Below, piece by piece: positions 1 through 8,888 of a DNA stretch of 64,000 bases. The notes below the pieces were generated by a model. That model saw nothing but the letters and a program-made list of their open reading frames with translations, did not search any database and had not been told where the DNA came from. Within the stretch, counting starts at the first letter, position 1. Every line of letters starts with the position of its first letter. Source of the stretch: Paraburkholderia adhaesiva (lineage in GTDB: Bacteria > Pseudomonadota > Gammaproteobacteria > Burkholderiales > Burkholderiaceae); NCBI RefSeq assembly GCF_021390575.1, contig NZ_JAJEJQ010000001.1:3200501-3264500 (forward strand), written 5' to 3'. Position numbers and translations under genes: made by a program.

Positions 1-491
1 TGATCGACGCAATAACGGTCGAGGAACGGCTCGTCCTCGGCGGAACGGTCGAAGTCTTCGTAGTAAATGAGCTGGCTACCGTGCAGGTCCTGCAGCATCG
101 ACTGATATTCATCGAGCGGCATGTTCAGGTGACCCGCGACCTCAGTCTCACTCGCAGCACGCCCAAGCCGCTGCTCAACCTGATGCACGGCCATCTCCAC
201 TTCGCGCGACGTGCGACGCAGGCTGCGCGGCAGCCAGTCGTTGCTGCGAAGCTCGTCGAGCATCGCCCCGCGAATCCGCTGGCTCGCGTAGGTTTCGAAT
301 TGCGCGCCCTGGTCTTCCTTGTAGCGGTTGGCCGCGTCGAGCAGGCCGATCATGCCGGCCTGGATCAAATCGTCGAGGTCGACGCTGGCAGGCATCTTGG
401 CGACGAGCTGCAGTCCCAGACGCCGCACTAGCGGCGCGTATCTCGCCAGCACGTCGGCCTGCGAGATTTTTCCTTGAGCGTTGTACATCAT
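1..491 (-). CDS. fliA: RNA polymerase sigma factor FliA (sigma-28), N-terminal part, cut by window edge
   Basis: The reverse strand encodes about 163 residues starting MMYNAQGKI and running off the left edge. It closely follows FliA: sigma region 2 (LDDLIQAG, then YASQRIRGAMLDEL, about residues 38-80) and region 3 (PRSLRRTSREVE). Region 4 lies outside the window. FliA directs RNA polymerase to late flagellar and chemotaxis promoters; candidate targets occur here before motA and fliC. The start has two tandem ATGs (491 and 488) behind an AGGAGA Shine-Dalgarno, so either may be used. It lies 42 bp downstream of flhG on the same strand, the usual flhF-flhG-fliA order. Confidence 0.95.
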   Translation of the reverse strand, partial: MMYNAQGKISQADVLARYAPLVRRLGLQLVAKMPASVDLDDLIQAGMIGLLDAANRYKEDQGAQFETYASQRIRGAMLDELRSNDWLPRSLRRTSREVEMAVHQVEQRLGRAASETEVAGHLNMPLDEYQSMLQDLHGSQLIYYEDFDRSAEDEPFLDRYCVD

Positions 492-533
492 GCTCTCCTG
501 CTTCTCGTGTCCCCTGTGACCCCGATGCGCCGC

Positions 534-1487
534 TTACGCGTGCTGTGTCGAGGGCCGCTCTACGGGTAAGTCAGCCCGCCAGCCCGTATGGGCCGGCGCG
601 CTTGCGGATTGGTCGCCTGTAACGGAGGAAACAAATGCGTTTGCGCGGTCCGCGTCGGTTTCGCCGGACACGCGTGAGACGCCCGGCAGTCGCGACGACA
701 GCGACGGGCGCATCGGCCAGTGCGGCAGATCTGCGGCGAGGCGGCGGTAGTCGCGTGCCGAGGGCGCCGACGGAAACGCATCGACGACACAGCGCCCAAG
801 CGTCTGCGCGCGCGCCGTGTGCGGTTCGGCGGCGATGCAGCCGGCCGATTCCAGCGAAACGTTCAGATAGCGACTCGCCACGCCGACGAGGTTCTCAAGC
901 GCGGCCTCGGCATCGGCGGCGCTCGCCACATGGTTCGCGAGCACGCGGAACTGCCCGATCGCATGCGCGAAATGCAGGCGCTTCAGGCACGCATAGGTGT
1001 CGGTGATCGACTGCGCGGCGACGCGCATCACGACCAGCACGTCGTGCGCGTGCACGGCGAGCGATGACAGGGCGCCGTCGGCGTCGAGCTGAGTATCGAT
1101 CAACACGACGTCGGCGGGCCCCGCCAGCAATTTCTGCAATTGCTCATCGGAGTACTGCGCACGGGTTTCGGCGGTGACGACAAGCACGCCGAAACCGAGT
1201 GCGTGCTGCCCTGCCGCGTCGGCAAGCTCCATCTCGCCGCGCATGAGGGCCGCGAAGTTGGCGGCGCCGCGCGCCGTACCGAGCATCGCGCACACCGACT
1301 GCGTGCCGGTACATTCGTCGATCACGAGCACGTCCTTGCCCTGTGCCGTGAGCGCGGCGGCAAGATTGACGACGGTGGTGGTGCGGCCTGGCGACCCTGG
1401 GCCGCCCGTCACGGCGACCACGCGCGAGCCTTCGCGCGCGAGCAGCCGCCGCAGTCCTTCGGCCTGGTCGATGACGAATTTATCCAA
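534..1487 (-). CDS. flhG: FlhG/FleN-like MinD-family ATPase
   Basis: This 317-residue ParA/MinD-like protein follows flhF and precedes fliA. In known systems FlhG works with FlhF to limit flagellar number and acts at the inner membrane. The P-loop region is at residues 28-38 (GGPGSPGRTTT), followed by an aliphatic MinD-like helix and the Walker B-like run DVVLIDT. Both lysines expected in a deviant Walker A (KGGxGK) are absent, replaced by T and R. The start codon is TTG (TTG GAT AAA) and overlaps the end of flhF by 8 bp, so translation is probably coupled. The last 80 residues are low in motif content. Confidence 0.9.
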   Translation of the reverse strand: MDKFVIDQAEGLRRLLAREGSRVVAVTGGPGSPGRTTTVVNLAAALTAQGKDVLVIDECTGTQSVCAMLGTARGAANFAALMRGEMELADAAGQHALGFGVLVVTAETRAQYSDEQLQKLLAGPADVVLIDTQLDADGALSSLAVHAHDVLVVMRVAAQSITDTYACLKRLHFAHAIGQFRVLANHVASAADAEAALENLVGVASRYLNVSLESAGCIAAEPHTARAQTLGRCVVDAFPSAPSARDYRRLAADLPHWPMRPSLSSRLPGVSRVSGETDADRANAFVSSVTGDQSASAPAHTGWRADLPVERPSTQHA

Positions 1488-3408
1488 ACCGGACCTCGGG
1501 GGCCTGCGACCCTGTGCGAGTCGACAGCGCCGAGAGCAGAGCCGGAATGTCGTCCTCGTGCGGCACGAACGGCGAATCTTCGCGCGGCACGCAGAACGCG
1601 CTGCGAACCAGGAAGCGGCGCTGGGCGACGTACAGGTTCTCGGGCACTTTCTGGCCCGTCGAAACGTAGTACACCGGCAGCTTGTAGCGCAGCACGGTGT
1701 CGAGCGCGCCGCCGAGGTTCGTCGCCTCGTCGAGCTTGGTGAGGACGCAACCGGCGAGCGGCGCCTTGTCCGGTGCGCTCTGGTAGGCCTGCACGACTTC
1801 GTTGAGCGTGTCGCCGTGGTTCGTCGCCGAGAGCACGAGCAGACGCTGCACCGGACGGCCCGCGCCGCACAGCATGGCGATCTGGTCGGTCACGGCGCGG
1901 TCGCGCTGGCTCATGCCGATCGTGTCGATCAGCACGATGTGCTTGTTCTTGAGTTCGTTCAACGCGAGCTGCAGGTCCGCGCCATCGCGCACCGCGTGCA
2001 CCGAAACGCCGAGGATCTTGCCGAAGATGCGCAGTTGCTCGTGGCCGCCGATACGGTAGCTGTCGGTGGTGAGGAGCGCCACGCGGCTCGCGCCGAAACG
2101 CATCACGCAGCGCGCGGCGAGCTTCGCGGTGGTGGTCGTCTTGCCGACGCCCGTCGGCCCCATCAGCGCGAACACGCCGCCGCGCTCCATGAGGGCTTCT
2201 TCGTCGTCGAGGACCGGCACATTCGATTCGAGCACCGACTGGATCCACTCCATGCCGGCCTCTTCGGTTTCGACCGCTGGCAGCCGGTTGATCACCATCT
2301 TCACGAGCTGCGCCGAGAAACCGGCCGCGAACATCTGCTTCGTGAGCGAACCCTGGATCGGACTGCGGCGCTGGCGCTCGCCCCAGACGAGGCCCGCGAA
2401 CTGCTCTTCCATCATCCCGCGTATCGATGCGAGTTCGTTCATCACCGTTTCGTTGACCACCTGCTCGACGCGAGCACGGATCGCTTCGCTCATGGTCTGC
2501 GGCGCGTCACCCGACACCGCGGCATCGGCGGAGAGACCGAGACGCTGCGCGGCGCGGCGGGCGGCCACGTCGGCGGCTTCGCGCGCCCATTCGGGCGTAC
2601 TGGCTTCGACGTCGGGCGACAGCACGGGATCGGCGGGCTTGCCGAAACCCCTCGCCATGGCCGCCGACGGCGTGAGGCCCGCAAAGCGCGAGGCTTCCTG
2701 TTCACCGACGATGCGGCGCGCGTGATCGATCAGCCAGGGATTCGATTCGGCCATCGTGCGCGGCGACTGCGCGCCGGACGGCTCGGTGTACGACGGCCGT
2801 GCCGCCTGTTCGAGCATCGCAGCGGCTTCGCGCGGCGACATCGGATTCGGCACGTCACGCGACGACAGCGGCGCGAGCGGAGCCAGCGGCGGTTTCATCA
2901 TCGACGGCTGCGCTGCGCCGTTCATTGCGTTGTTCATCGCACCGTTCGCGGCGCTGCCTGACGAAGTCGACGCGCTGCGCGGTGCGGCCGGCGGGGCCGA
3001 AGCGAGGGAGACCGAGACATCGGCGTCGTCGTTATCGCCGAAATCGCTGGCGATTCCCGGTGCATCCGCATAGGCGGACGGAGCGCCCGGTGTACCGCCC
3101 ACCTCAGGGCTCGCGCCGAACACCGACGAGAACAGATCCGGCATGCCGCTCGCGTAAGGGTTTGCAGCGGAGCCAGCGCCGGCAGCCTTCGGGCGTGCGC
3201 GCGTCTGCGCTTCCGCGGGAAGGCCTGCGGAAGCGGCGGCCTCGGCGGGTGTGATCGCAGCGAGGTCGCGGTCAGCGAGCGCAACGATTTCGACGCTGCC
3301 GTCATCAAGCGTGCGATTCGACAGCACGACCGCGTCTGCACCCAATGCTTCGCGCACAAGGCGCAGCGCGTCGCGGCTGTTGCCGCCGATGAATTTCCGA
3401 ATGTTCAA
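1480..3408 (-). CDS. flhF: Flagellar biosynthesis GTPase FlhF
   Basis: This 642-residue SRP-type GTPase positions and numbers flagella at the membrane. A conserved N-terminus (about 1-60) is followed by a long Ala/Pro/Ser-rich low-complexity linker (about 60-300), an N-type helical domain (about 305-405) and the G domain. G motifs are GPTGVGKTTT at 417-426, DTIG at 495-498 and TKLDE at 557-561. At 642 aa it is longer than many FlhF proteins, and the linker accounts for this. The start is TTG (TTG AAC ATT), preceded by GGGAGG six bases upstream. Partner FlhG overlaps the 3' end. Confidence 0.93.
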   Translation of the reverse strand: MNIRKFIGGNSRDALRLVREALGADAVVLSNRTLDDGSVEIVALADRDLAAITPAEAAASAGLPAEAQTRARPKAAGAGSAANPYASGMPDLFSSVFGASPEVGGTPGAPSAYADAPGIASDFGDNDDADVSVSLASAPPAAPRSASTSSGSAANGAMNNAMNGAAQPSMMKPPLAPLAPLSSRDVPNPMSPREAAAMLEQAARPSYTEPSGAQSPRTMAESNPWLIDHARRIVGEQEASRFAGLTPSAAMARGFGKPADPVLSPDVEASTPEWAREAADVAARRAAQRLGLSADAAVSGDAPQTMSEAIRARVEQVVNETVMNELASIRGMMEEQFAGLVWGERQRRSPIQGSLTKQMFAAGFSAQLVKMVINRLPAVETEEAGMEWIQSVLESNVPVLDDEEALMERGGVFALMGPTGVGKTTTTAKLAARCVMRFGASRVALLTTDSYRIGGHEQLRIFGKILGVSVHAVRDGADLQLALNELKNKHIVLIDTIGMSQRDRAVTDQIAMLCGAGRPVQRLLVLSATNHGDTLNEVVQAYQSAPDKAPLAGCVLTKLDEATNLGGALDTVLRYKLPVYYVSTGQKVPENLYVAQRRFLVRSAFCVPREDSPFVPHEDDIPALLSALSTRTGSQAPEVRFG

Positions 3409-3730
3409 GCTGACCCTCCCGATGAGGTAAGCGGCATGCGCGCCGTCGTCTTTGTGCTGCTGGCCGTGCGATCCGGGCGGTGCGCCAAGGTTGTCGCGGC
3501 ACCGCGCTGGGTTTTTCCGATGCTTGAATTATTTCGAACGCGACGGTGTCACGATCGGTGGATCAGGGAGGGGAAATGCGGGCTATTCGCCCAATGGCGA
3601 GCGTCTGTCAGAGCGGGTTGGGGACCGCGTGGGACCCGCCGGTTCGATGGTCCGCGATGGCTCCGTCATCCGTTGCGCATGGGGAAGCGCCATGCGCCAA
3701 GGTCGCGTTTTTTGACCGGAACCAAGGCAA
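3409..3730. other. Intergenic region upstream of flhF
   Basis: No gene is supported here. The only feature close to flhF is the GGGAGG ribosome-binding site. The terminator at 3731-3756 separates flhA from flhF, so an flhF-flhG-fliA promoter probably lies in this stretch. I could not pick a convincing -35/-10 or FliA-type site. An AT-rich patch around 3522-3542 is the most promoter-like part. Confidence 0.5.
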
Positions 3731-3756
3731 AAGCCCGCCTTCGGCGGGCTTTTTTC
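3731..3756 (-). terminator. Rho-independent terminator downstream of flhA
   Basis: A perfect 10-bp inverted repeat (AAAGCCCGCC, loop TTC, GGCGGGCTTT) begins 29 bp past the flhA stop codon. On the minus strand the stem is followed by a short T run; the plus strand carries six T residues, so it could also work in the other direction. It implies that flhBA and flhF-flhG-fliA are separate transcription units. Confidence 0.85.
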
Positions 3757-3784
3757 GTCTTCGCGGCGTCAGCGCGTCGCGCCG

Positions 3785-5887
3785 TCAGCCCGCCCCGACC
3801 ACGTTCGACACCTTCACGTTGCGCGTATCCGGCACCTCCGCATAGGAGAGCACCTTCAACTGCGGCAGGCTGCGGCGCAGGAAGCGCGAGAGCATCGGCC
3901 GCAGCGCATGCTGCACGAGCAGCACCGGCGCCAGGCCAAAACTCTGCTGACGCGCCATCGCCTGCTCGGTCTGCGTGAGCAGCGTGTGCGCGAGGCCCGG
4001 CTCGAGCCCGGGGTTCGGGCCGGCGGTGAGCGTCTGCGAGAGCACGCGTTCGAGGTTCGCGTCGAGCCCCATCACCTGCATGTCGCCGCTGCCCGGGAAC
4101 CATTGCTGCGTGATCGCGCGGCCAAGCGAGATGCGGACCGCGGCCGTGAGGTCGTGCGCGTCGGTGTTGCGCGACGCGTGCTCCGCAAGCGACTCCAGGA
4201 TCGTGCGCATGTCGCGGATCGGCACGCCCTCGTCGAGCAGGTTCTGCAGCACCTTCTGCAGCGTCGTGACGGGCAGCACCTTCGGCACCAGATCCTCGAC
4301 GAGCGACGGCGTGTCCTTCTGCACGCGTTCGATGAGCGCCTGCACCTCTTTGCGGCCAAGCAGTTCCGACGCATGCATCACGACGAGGTGGTTCAGGTGC
4401 GTCGCGACCACCGTGCTCGAATCGACGACCGTGTAGCCGAACACCTGCGCCTGTTCGCGCATGTTCGTGTCGATCCAGACGGCGGGCAGGCCGAACGCCG
4501 GATCGGTCGTCGGCGTGCCAGGCAGCGCGGCGCTGACCTGACCCGGGTTGATCGCGAGCCACTGGCCCGGGTAGGCCTCGCCCGCGCCCACCTCGACGCC
4601 CTTGAGCGTGATGCGATAGGCGTTCGGGCGCAGCTCCAGGTTGTCGCGGATATGGATGACCGGCGGCAGGAAGCCGATTTCCTGCGCGAACTTCTTGCGG
4701 ATGCTCTTGATGCGCTTGAGCAGATCGCCGTCGGTGTTCTTGTCGACGAGCGGAATCAGGCGGTAGCCCACTTCGAGGCCCAGCGTGTCGATGAGCGCGA
4801 CGTCGTCCCAGCTCGCCTCGGCGGTCTCGGCCGGCGCGAGCGTGGTGGGCGCAGAAGAATCGACCAGCACGGCGCTCGCCTTCTTCGCCTCGGCGCTCTT
4901 CTTCAGTGTGCGGCCGAGCTGGATCGCGCCGCCGCCGAGCACGAGAAACGCGAAGTGCGGCATGCCCGGGATCAGGCCCATGATGCCGATGATCGAGCCG
5001 GTGATCATCAGCACGCGCGGGTTCGTGAAGAGCTGGCTCGTGAGCTGGGTGCCGATGTCTTCGTTGGTCGCGACGCGCGAGACGATCACGCCCGCTGCGG
5101 TCGAAATCACGAGCGACGGAATCTGCGCGACGAGGCCGTCACCGATGGTGAGCAGCGTGTAGGTCTCGCCCGCCGACGCGAAGTCCATGCCGTGCTGCAC
5201 GACACCGACAATCAGCCCGCCCACGATATTGATGACCATGATCAACAGGCCCGCGATCGCGTCGCCGCGCACGAACTTGCTCGCACCGTCCATCGAACCG
5301 TAGAACTCGGCTTCCTGGGCGACTTCGCCGCGGCGCTTGCGCGCGGCTTCCTCGTTGATGAGACCGGCGTTCAGGTCGGCGTCGATGGCCATCTGCTTGC
5401 CGGGCATCGCGTCGAGGGTGAAGCGCGCGGCCACTTCGGCGATACGGCCCGCGCCCTTCGTGATCACCATGAAGTTGATGACCATGAGGATGACGAACAC
5501 GACGATACCGACCGCGAAATTACCGCCGACGAGGAAGTGGCCGAACGATTCGATCACCCGTCCCGCCGCAGCCGGACCCGTGTGGCCTTCGAGCAGCACG
5601 ATCCGCGTAGACGCGACGTTCAGCGAGAGCCGCAAGAGCGTCGAGAACAGCAGCACGCTCGGGAACGCGGCGAAGTCGAGCGGCTTCATCGTGTACATCG
5701 CGACGAGCAGCACCATCACGGACAGCGCGATGTTGAACGTGAACAGCAGATCGAGCAGGAACGCCGGCAACGGCAGGATCATCATGCCGAGGATCATGAC
5801 GATCAGGATCGGTCCCGCCAGCGCGCGCAGGTTCGTGCCTTGCAGCACGTCCGGGCGGCGCGCGAAAAATCCGGTGCGGGCGTTCAT
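3785..5887 (-). CDS. flhA: Flagellar export apparatus membrane protein FlhA
   Basis: This 700-residue protein of the FHIPEP family is part of the flagellar type III export gate. The first 330 residues hold about eight hydrophobic segments. The conserved cytoplasmic FHIPEP loop is at about 145-200 (RIAEVAARFTLDAMPGKQ and following DADLNAG). The C-terminal cytoplasmic half (about 350-700) docks chaperone-substrate complexes such as FliT-FliD. Length matches the family. The ATG overlaps the flhB stop by 4 bp, so flhB-flhA are coupled. A strong terminator follows. Confidence 0.97.
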   Translation of the reverse strand: MNARTGFFARRPDVLQGTNLRALAGPILIVMILGMMILPLPAFLLDLLFTFNIALSVMVLLVAMYTMKPLDFAAFPSVLLFSTLLRLSLNVASTRIVLLEGHTGPAAAGRVIESFGHFLVGGNFAVGIVVFVILMVINFMVITKGAGRIAEVAARFTLDAMPGKQMAIDADLNAGLINEEAARKRRGEVAQEAEFYGSMDGASKFVRGDAIAGLLIMVINIVGGLIVGVVQHGMDFASAGETYTLLTIGDGLVAQIPSLVISTAAGVIVSRVATNEDIGTQLTSQLFTNPRVLMITGSIIGIMGLIPGMPHFAFLVLGGGAIQLGRTLKKSAEAKKASAVLVDSSAPTTLAPAETAEASWDDVALIDTLGLEVGYRLIPLVDKNTDGDLLKRIKSIRKKFAQEIGFLPPVIHIRDNLELRPNAYRITLKGVEVGAGEAYPGQWLAINPGQVSAALPGTPTTDPAFGLPAVWIDTNMREQAQVFGYTVVDSSTVVATHLNHLVVMHASELLGRKEVQALIERVQKDTPSLVEDLVPKVLPVTTLQKVLQNLLDEGVPIRDMRTILESLAEHASRNTDAHDLTAAVRISLGRAITQQWFPGSGDMQVMGLDANLERVLSQTLTAGPNPGLEPGLAHTLLTQTEQAMARQQSFGLAPVLLVQHALRPMLSRFLRRSLPQLKVLSYAEVPDTRNVKVSNVVGAG

Positions 5888-7227
5888 TCAGATACTCCTT
5901 CGTTGTCGCTGCGCGGCGTGTCTCGCCTGTCGGCGTCGCCACTCGTTGCGGGGCCGGCGGGGTCTGCTGCAGCGCCTGCCGCGGGGTCAGCCCGTCCACC
6001 GGCCTGTCTTGCGTTTCGTCCGCCCGCCGCACTGGCTGCGGGCCTTGTCTTGCCGAGGGCGTCGTCGGCCTCTTCGTCGGCCTCGTCGTCCTGCACCGCG
6101 CCCTTGTCGAGTTCGGGCGGCACTTCGAGATCGGTCGGCTCCATCGGCACGTCGCCACCGTGCTCGCGGAAGCGCTTGAGCTGATACACCCACGCGAGCA
6201 CCTGTGCGACCGCGTTATAAAGCGGACCGGGAATTTCGCGGTTCAGATCGACGTTGTGATAAAGCGCACGGGCGAGCGGCGGCGCTTCGAGAAGCGGCAC
6301 GTTGTTCTCGGCGGCGATTTCGCGGATCCGCGCCGCCACGAGATTCACGCCCTTCGCGATCACCTTCGGCGCGCGCATCTCGCCGTCCGTGTACTGCAGC
6401 GCGACGGCGAAGTGCGTCGGGTTGGTCACGACCACGTCGGCTTTCGGCACCTGCGACATCATCCGGCGGCGCGCCATCGCGCGCTGCTGCTGGCGAATGC
6501 GGCCTTTGACGTGCGGATCGCCTTCGTTTTCGCGGCTCTCGCGCTTGACCTCTTCCTTCGTCATGCGCAGCTTGCGGTAGAACGACCAGAGCTGGTACGG
6601 CACGTCGAGCGCAGCGATCAGGAACATCCCCGCGACCGTCGTGCCGCAGCAGACGGCGACGAGGTGAAACGCATCGGCGAATGCGCGCTGCGGGGGCTGC
6701 ATGACGAGGCCCAGAATTTCATCGCGCCGGTGCCACACCGCCATGCCGCCGATCAGGCCGACCAGGAGCGTCTTCGCGAGCGACATGCCGAGCTGGATTG
6801 GCCCGTTCCACGAAAAGATTCGCCCCAGGCCCTCCATGGGATTGAGGCGGCTGAACTTCATTTCGAGCGACTTCGTGCTGAAGAGCCAGCCGCCGAGCGC
6901 CATCGGCGCGAGCAGGGCCGCGACACCCGTCATCGCGAGCACGGGCAGGACCGCGTACAGGCCTTCGCGCGCGGCGACACCGGCGCCGCTCAGCATGCGG
7001 TTGGTATCGAAGACCACCGCGTGGTTGAACGTGAACGCGCCACGCAGCATGGTTTCCAGATGTTCGCCGATGGTGCCCGAGAGCATCCACACGCCGAAAA
7101 ATCCCGCCGACAGCAACGCGAATGTCGAAAGCTCCCGCGAACGCGCAACCTGCCCCTCCTCCCGCGCCTTTTGTATGCGCCGGGGGGTGGCAGATTCGGT
7201 TTTTTCGAGGTCGCTGTCCTCAGCCAC
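5884..7227 (-). CDS. flhB: Flagellar export switch protein FlhB
   Basis: This 447-residue protein has four membrane segments in residues 30-210 and a cytoplasmic autocleavage domain. The NPTH cleavage motif is at 269-272 (TNPTHFAVAL). Cleavage after Asn switches export from rod/hook to filament substrates. The start is GTG with CGGAG five bases upstream. Residues after about 370 form an acidic then Ala/Gly/Asp-rich tail of about 75 residues, beyond the end of typical FlhB (about 380 aa in enterics). It is coupled to flhA by a 4-bp overlap. Confidence 0.97.
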   Translation of the reverse strand: MAEDSDLEKTESATPRRIQKAREEGQVARSRELSTFALLSAGFFGVWMLSGTIGEHLETMLRGAFTFNHAVVFDTNRMLSGAGVAAREGLYAVLPVLAMTGVAALLAPMALGGWLFSTKSLEMKFSRLNPMEGLGRIFSWNGPIQLGMSLAKTLLVGLIGGMAVWHRRDEILGLVMQPPQRAFADAFHLVAVCCGTTVAGMFLIAALDVPYQLWSFYRKLRMTKEEVKRESRENEGDPHVKGRIRQQQRAMARRRMMSQVPKADVVVTNPTHFAVALQYTDGEMRAPKVIAKGVNLVAARIREIAAENNVPLLEAPPLARALYHNVDLNREIPGPLYNAVAQVLAWVYQLKRFREHGGDVPMEPTDLEVPPELDKGAVQDDEADEEADDALGKTRPAASAAGGRNARQAGGRADPAAGAAADPAGPATSGDADRRDTPRSDNEGVSE

Positions 7228-7578
7228 GGATGCTCCGGTCGGTGGCGCGTGGGTTGTTGCGGCCGCACACGCCCTTTTTCAGTGACAGCAATTATTGCCG
7301 CGGCGCACCAGCCCCGATTGGCGGAGTAAGCCGGAGAAACGGGGGTATTTCGGGGAATGGGGCGGGCCGGCGGGGCGGTGGGTGTGGGGTTGGCGGGGTT
7401 GGCGGGGTTGGTGGAGTTCGCTCGGTCGCGCGACGCGCGACGGTCGCCCGAGTCACAGGCCGGCGGCACATCGGCGACAGTGCAACTGCCCCGGCCGGGC
7501 GACTCGCCGGCGCGAGCGGATGAACCGCGAAGGTGGCGCGGCGGCCGATCCACCTCCGCCGCACCGTGCCCGACATTC
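7228..7578. other. Intergenic region upstream of flhB, with G-rich repeat
   Basis: There is no credible gene here. The region separates the flhB start from the 3' end of the DUF3443 gene, so it should contain the flhB promoter and the DUF3443 terminator. Near flhB there is a palindromic GCAAT-A-ATTGC element (about 7287-7297). Farther up is the G-rich repeat listed separately. Confidence 0.5.
7372..7407 (+). repeat. G-tract repeat, potential G-quadruplex
   Basis: The plus strand has four GGGG runs at 7372-7375, 7386-7389, 7395-7398 and 7404-7407. The last three are separated by the identical spacer TTGGC, a 9-bp tandem repeat. This satisfies a simple G-quadruplex pattern, though the first loop is 10 nt. 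It lies about 145 bp upstream of flhB, on the strand opposite to flhB transcription. Confidence 0.6.
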
Positions 7579-8871
7579 TCAGAACGCGACGAAAGGCGGC
7601 TTTGTACCGCCGGTCGCAGTCATGTCTTGGCCGACATAAACATACCGGCCATAGAAGAATGGCAAACCCAGATCGAGAGTCGAGGCCGAACCAAATTGCC
7701 CGGCGAGATCGTTGAAGGCGAAATTGCCGTTGTTGCCGTTCGCGCCGAACAGCGCCGCGGCGCTGACCACGCTGAAGGTCGCGCTGCCGCTCGATCCGTC
7801 CACGCCCGTTAGCGCCGCGGTGAACGACTGCGGGGACAACGGGCAGTAGAACGTACCGAGCGAGCCGCCGCACTGGGGCAACGTATTTAAAGTGAAAAAC
7901 AGCGCGTTCGACCCCGAATCGAGGAACGTGCCGACCAGGCGATTATTAAACGTGGCGCTGAAGTCGCCGACCGAGGTGGTCTGGAAGCGCTGCGCAGCGT
8001 TCAGCGCGTTGTTCGACTGTGTGTTGATGCCGAATACGAGCGTGCCTGTGGCCGACGACGCGCCGTTGTACGAAAGCGGCTGCATCTGCAGGATGACGCC
8101 GTTGTTATCGACAGGAAAGTGCGGCACCGGATTGGCCACCTGCTGGCCAGTCCCGACGGCCGTGTTGATGCAGTTCGTGCCGCCCGGGCACGAGTAGTAG
8201 TTGCTCGACGCGGCGCTGTTCACGCAGGTCGCGCCGCAGTCCCACGGCGCGACGCCGATGCCGAGGATGCCGTTCGCCCCGAGGTCGCTAGCCGTGCTCT
8301 GCGCGGGGCCTTTGTTCGAGCAGTTCGCCGGCACGGTGGAGGCGGAAAGGTCGCCGATCACCTGGATCGGAATGGCGCTTGCGGTCTCACCGCTGATCTT
8401 CACGTCGACGTTGCGCACGGTGCCCCAGGTGAAGCCGTCCGCAAACGCAGCGCATTCGGCGAGCGCGCCGCCATCCGTAGCGGCGTTCACGGGCAGCCCG
8501 CTCAGGATCGACGACAGCGCCGACGAAACGATGCGAATCCCGAACGATGCCGTATCGACCTGCATGTTATTGACCACCGTACAGGGACCGTTGTTGGGAA
8601 CGCACACGGTCACGCTGACGGTCGGGATATTGGGCACGTTTGCGACGCCCGCCCCCACCGAGACCGCCACGGTGTTCGCTGCCCCGGGCGCGATCGGTTG
8701 CTGGCTCGGTGCGGGCGGCAGCGAGGACGTGTCGCCGGCACTGCTGTTATTGCTGCTGCTGCCCCCGCCACCGCCGCAGGCCGCGACGCTAACGGCAAGC
8801 GCAGCCACCAGCAGGAATGCGCCGCGACGCAGGCAGTGCAGGAAGCTCGTGTGGATTCGTTGTGTGAACAC
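7579..8871 (-). CDS. DUF3443 family lipoprotein
   Basis: This 430-residue protein has a type II signal peptide: a basic N-terminus, a hydrophobic run LLVAALAVSVAAC and a lipobox cysteine at about residue 32, followed by a poly-Gly/Ser linker. The mature part contains motifs I associate with DUF3443 (VSVTVCVPNNGPCTVV, QVDTASFGIRIV, GILGIGVAPWDCG), with many cysteines likely paired in the periplasm. Function is unknown. The start is GTG at 8871 with GGGAGG five bases upstream; the open frame extends much further but upstream codons look like a shadow of the neighbouring gene. It follows the DUF2844 gene by 17 bp, the usual pairing in Burkholderia. Confidence 0.88.
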   Translation of the reverse strand: MFTQRIHTSFLHCLRRGAFLLVAALAVSVAACGGGGGSSSNNSSAGDTSSLPPAPSQQPIAPGAANTVAVSVGAGVANVPNIPTVSVTVCVPNNGPCTVVNNMQVDTASFGIRIVSSALSSILSGLPVNAATDGGALAECAAFADGFTWGTVRNVDVKISGETASAIPIQVIGDLSASTVPANCSNKGPAQSTASDLGANGILGIGVAPWDCGATCVNSAASSNYYSCPGGTNCINTAVGTGQQVANPVPHFPVDNNGVILQMQPLSYNGASSATGTLVFGINTQSNNALNAAQRFQTTSVGDFSATFNNRLVGTFLDSGSNALFFTLNTLPQCGGSLGTFYCPLSPQSFTAALTGVDGSSGSATFSVVSAAALFGANGNNGNFAFNDLAGQFGSASTLDLGLPFFYGRYVYVGQDMTATGGTKPPFVAF

Positions 8872-8888
8872 GCGTGCCTCCCGTGCGG

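Noticed and set aside
1174..2961. A 595-residue open frame on the plus strand
   Set aside because: Antisense of flhF; biased composition and no ribosome-binding site.
3908..6184. A 758-residue open frame on the plus strand
   Set aside because: It lies opposite flhA and flhB, is dominated by Arg, His and Asp as expected for the antisense of a high-GC gene, and has no domain. The minus-strand genes are certain.
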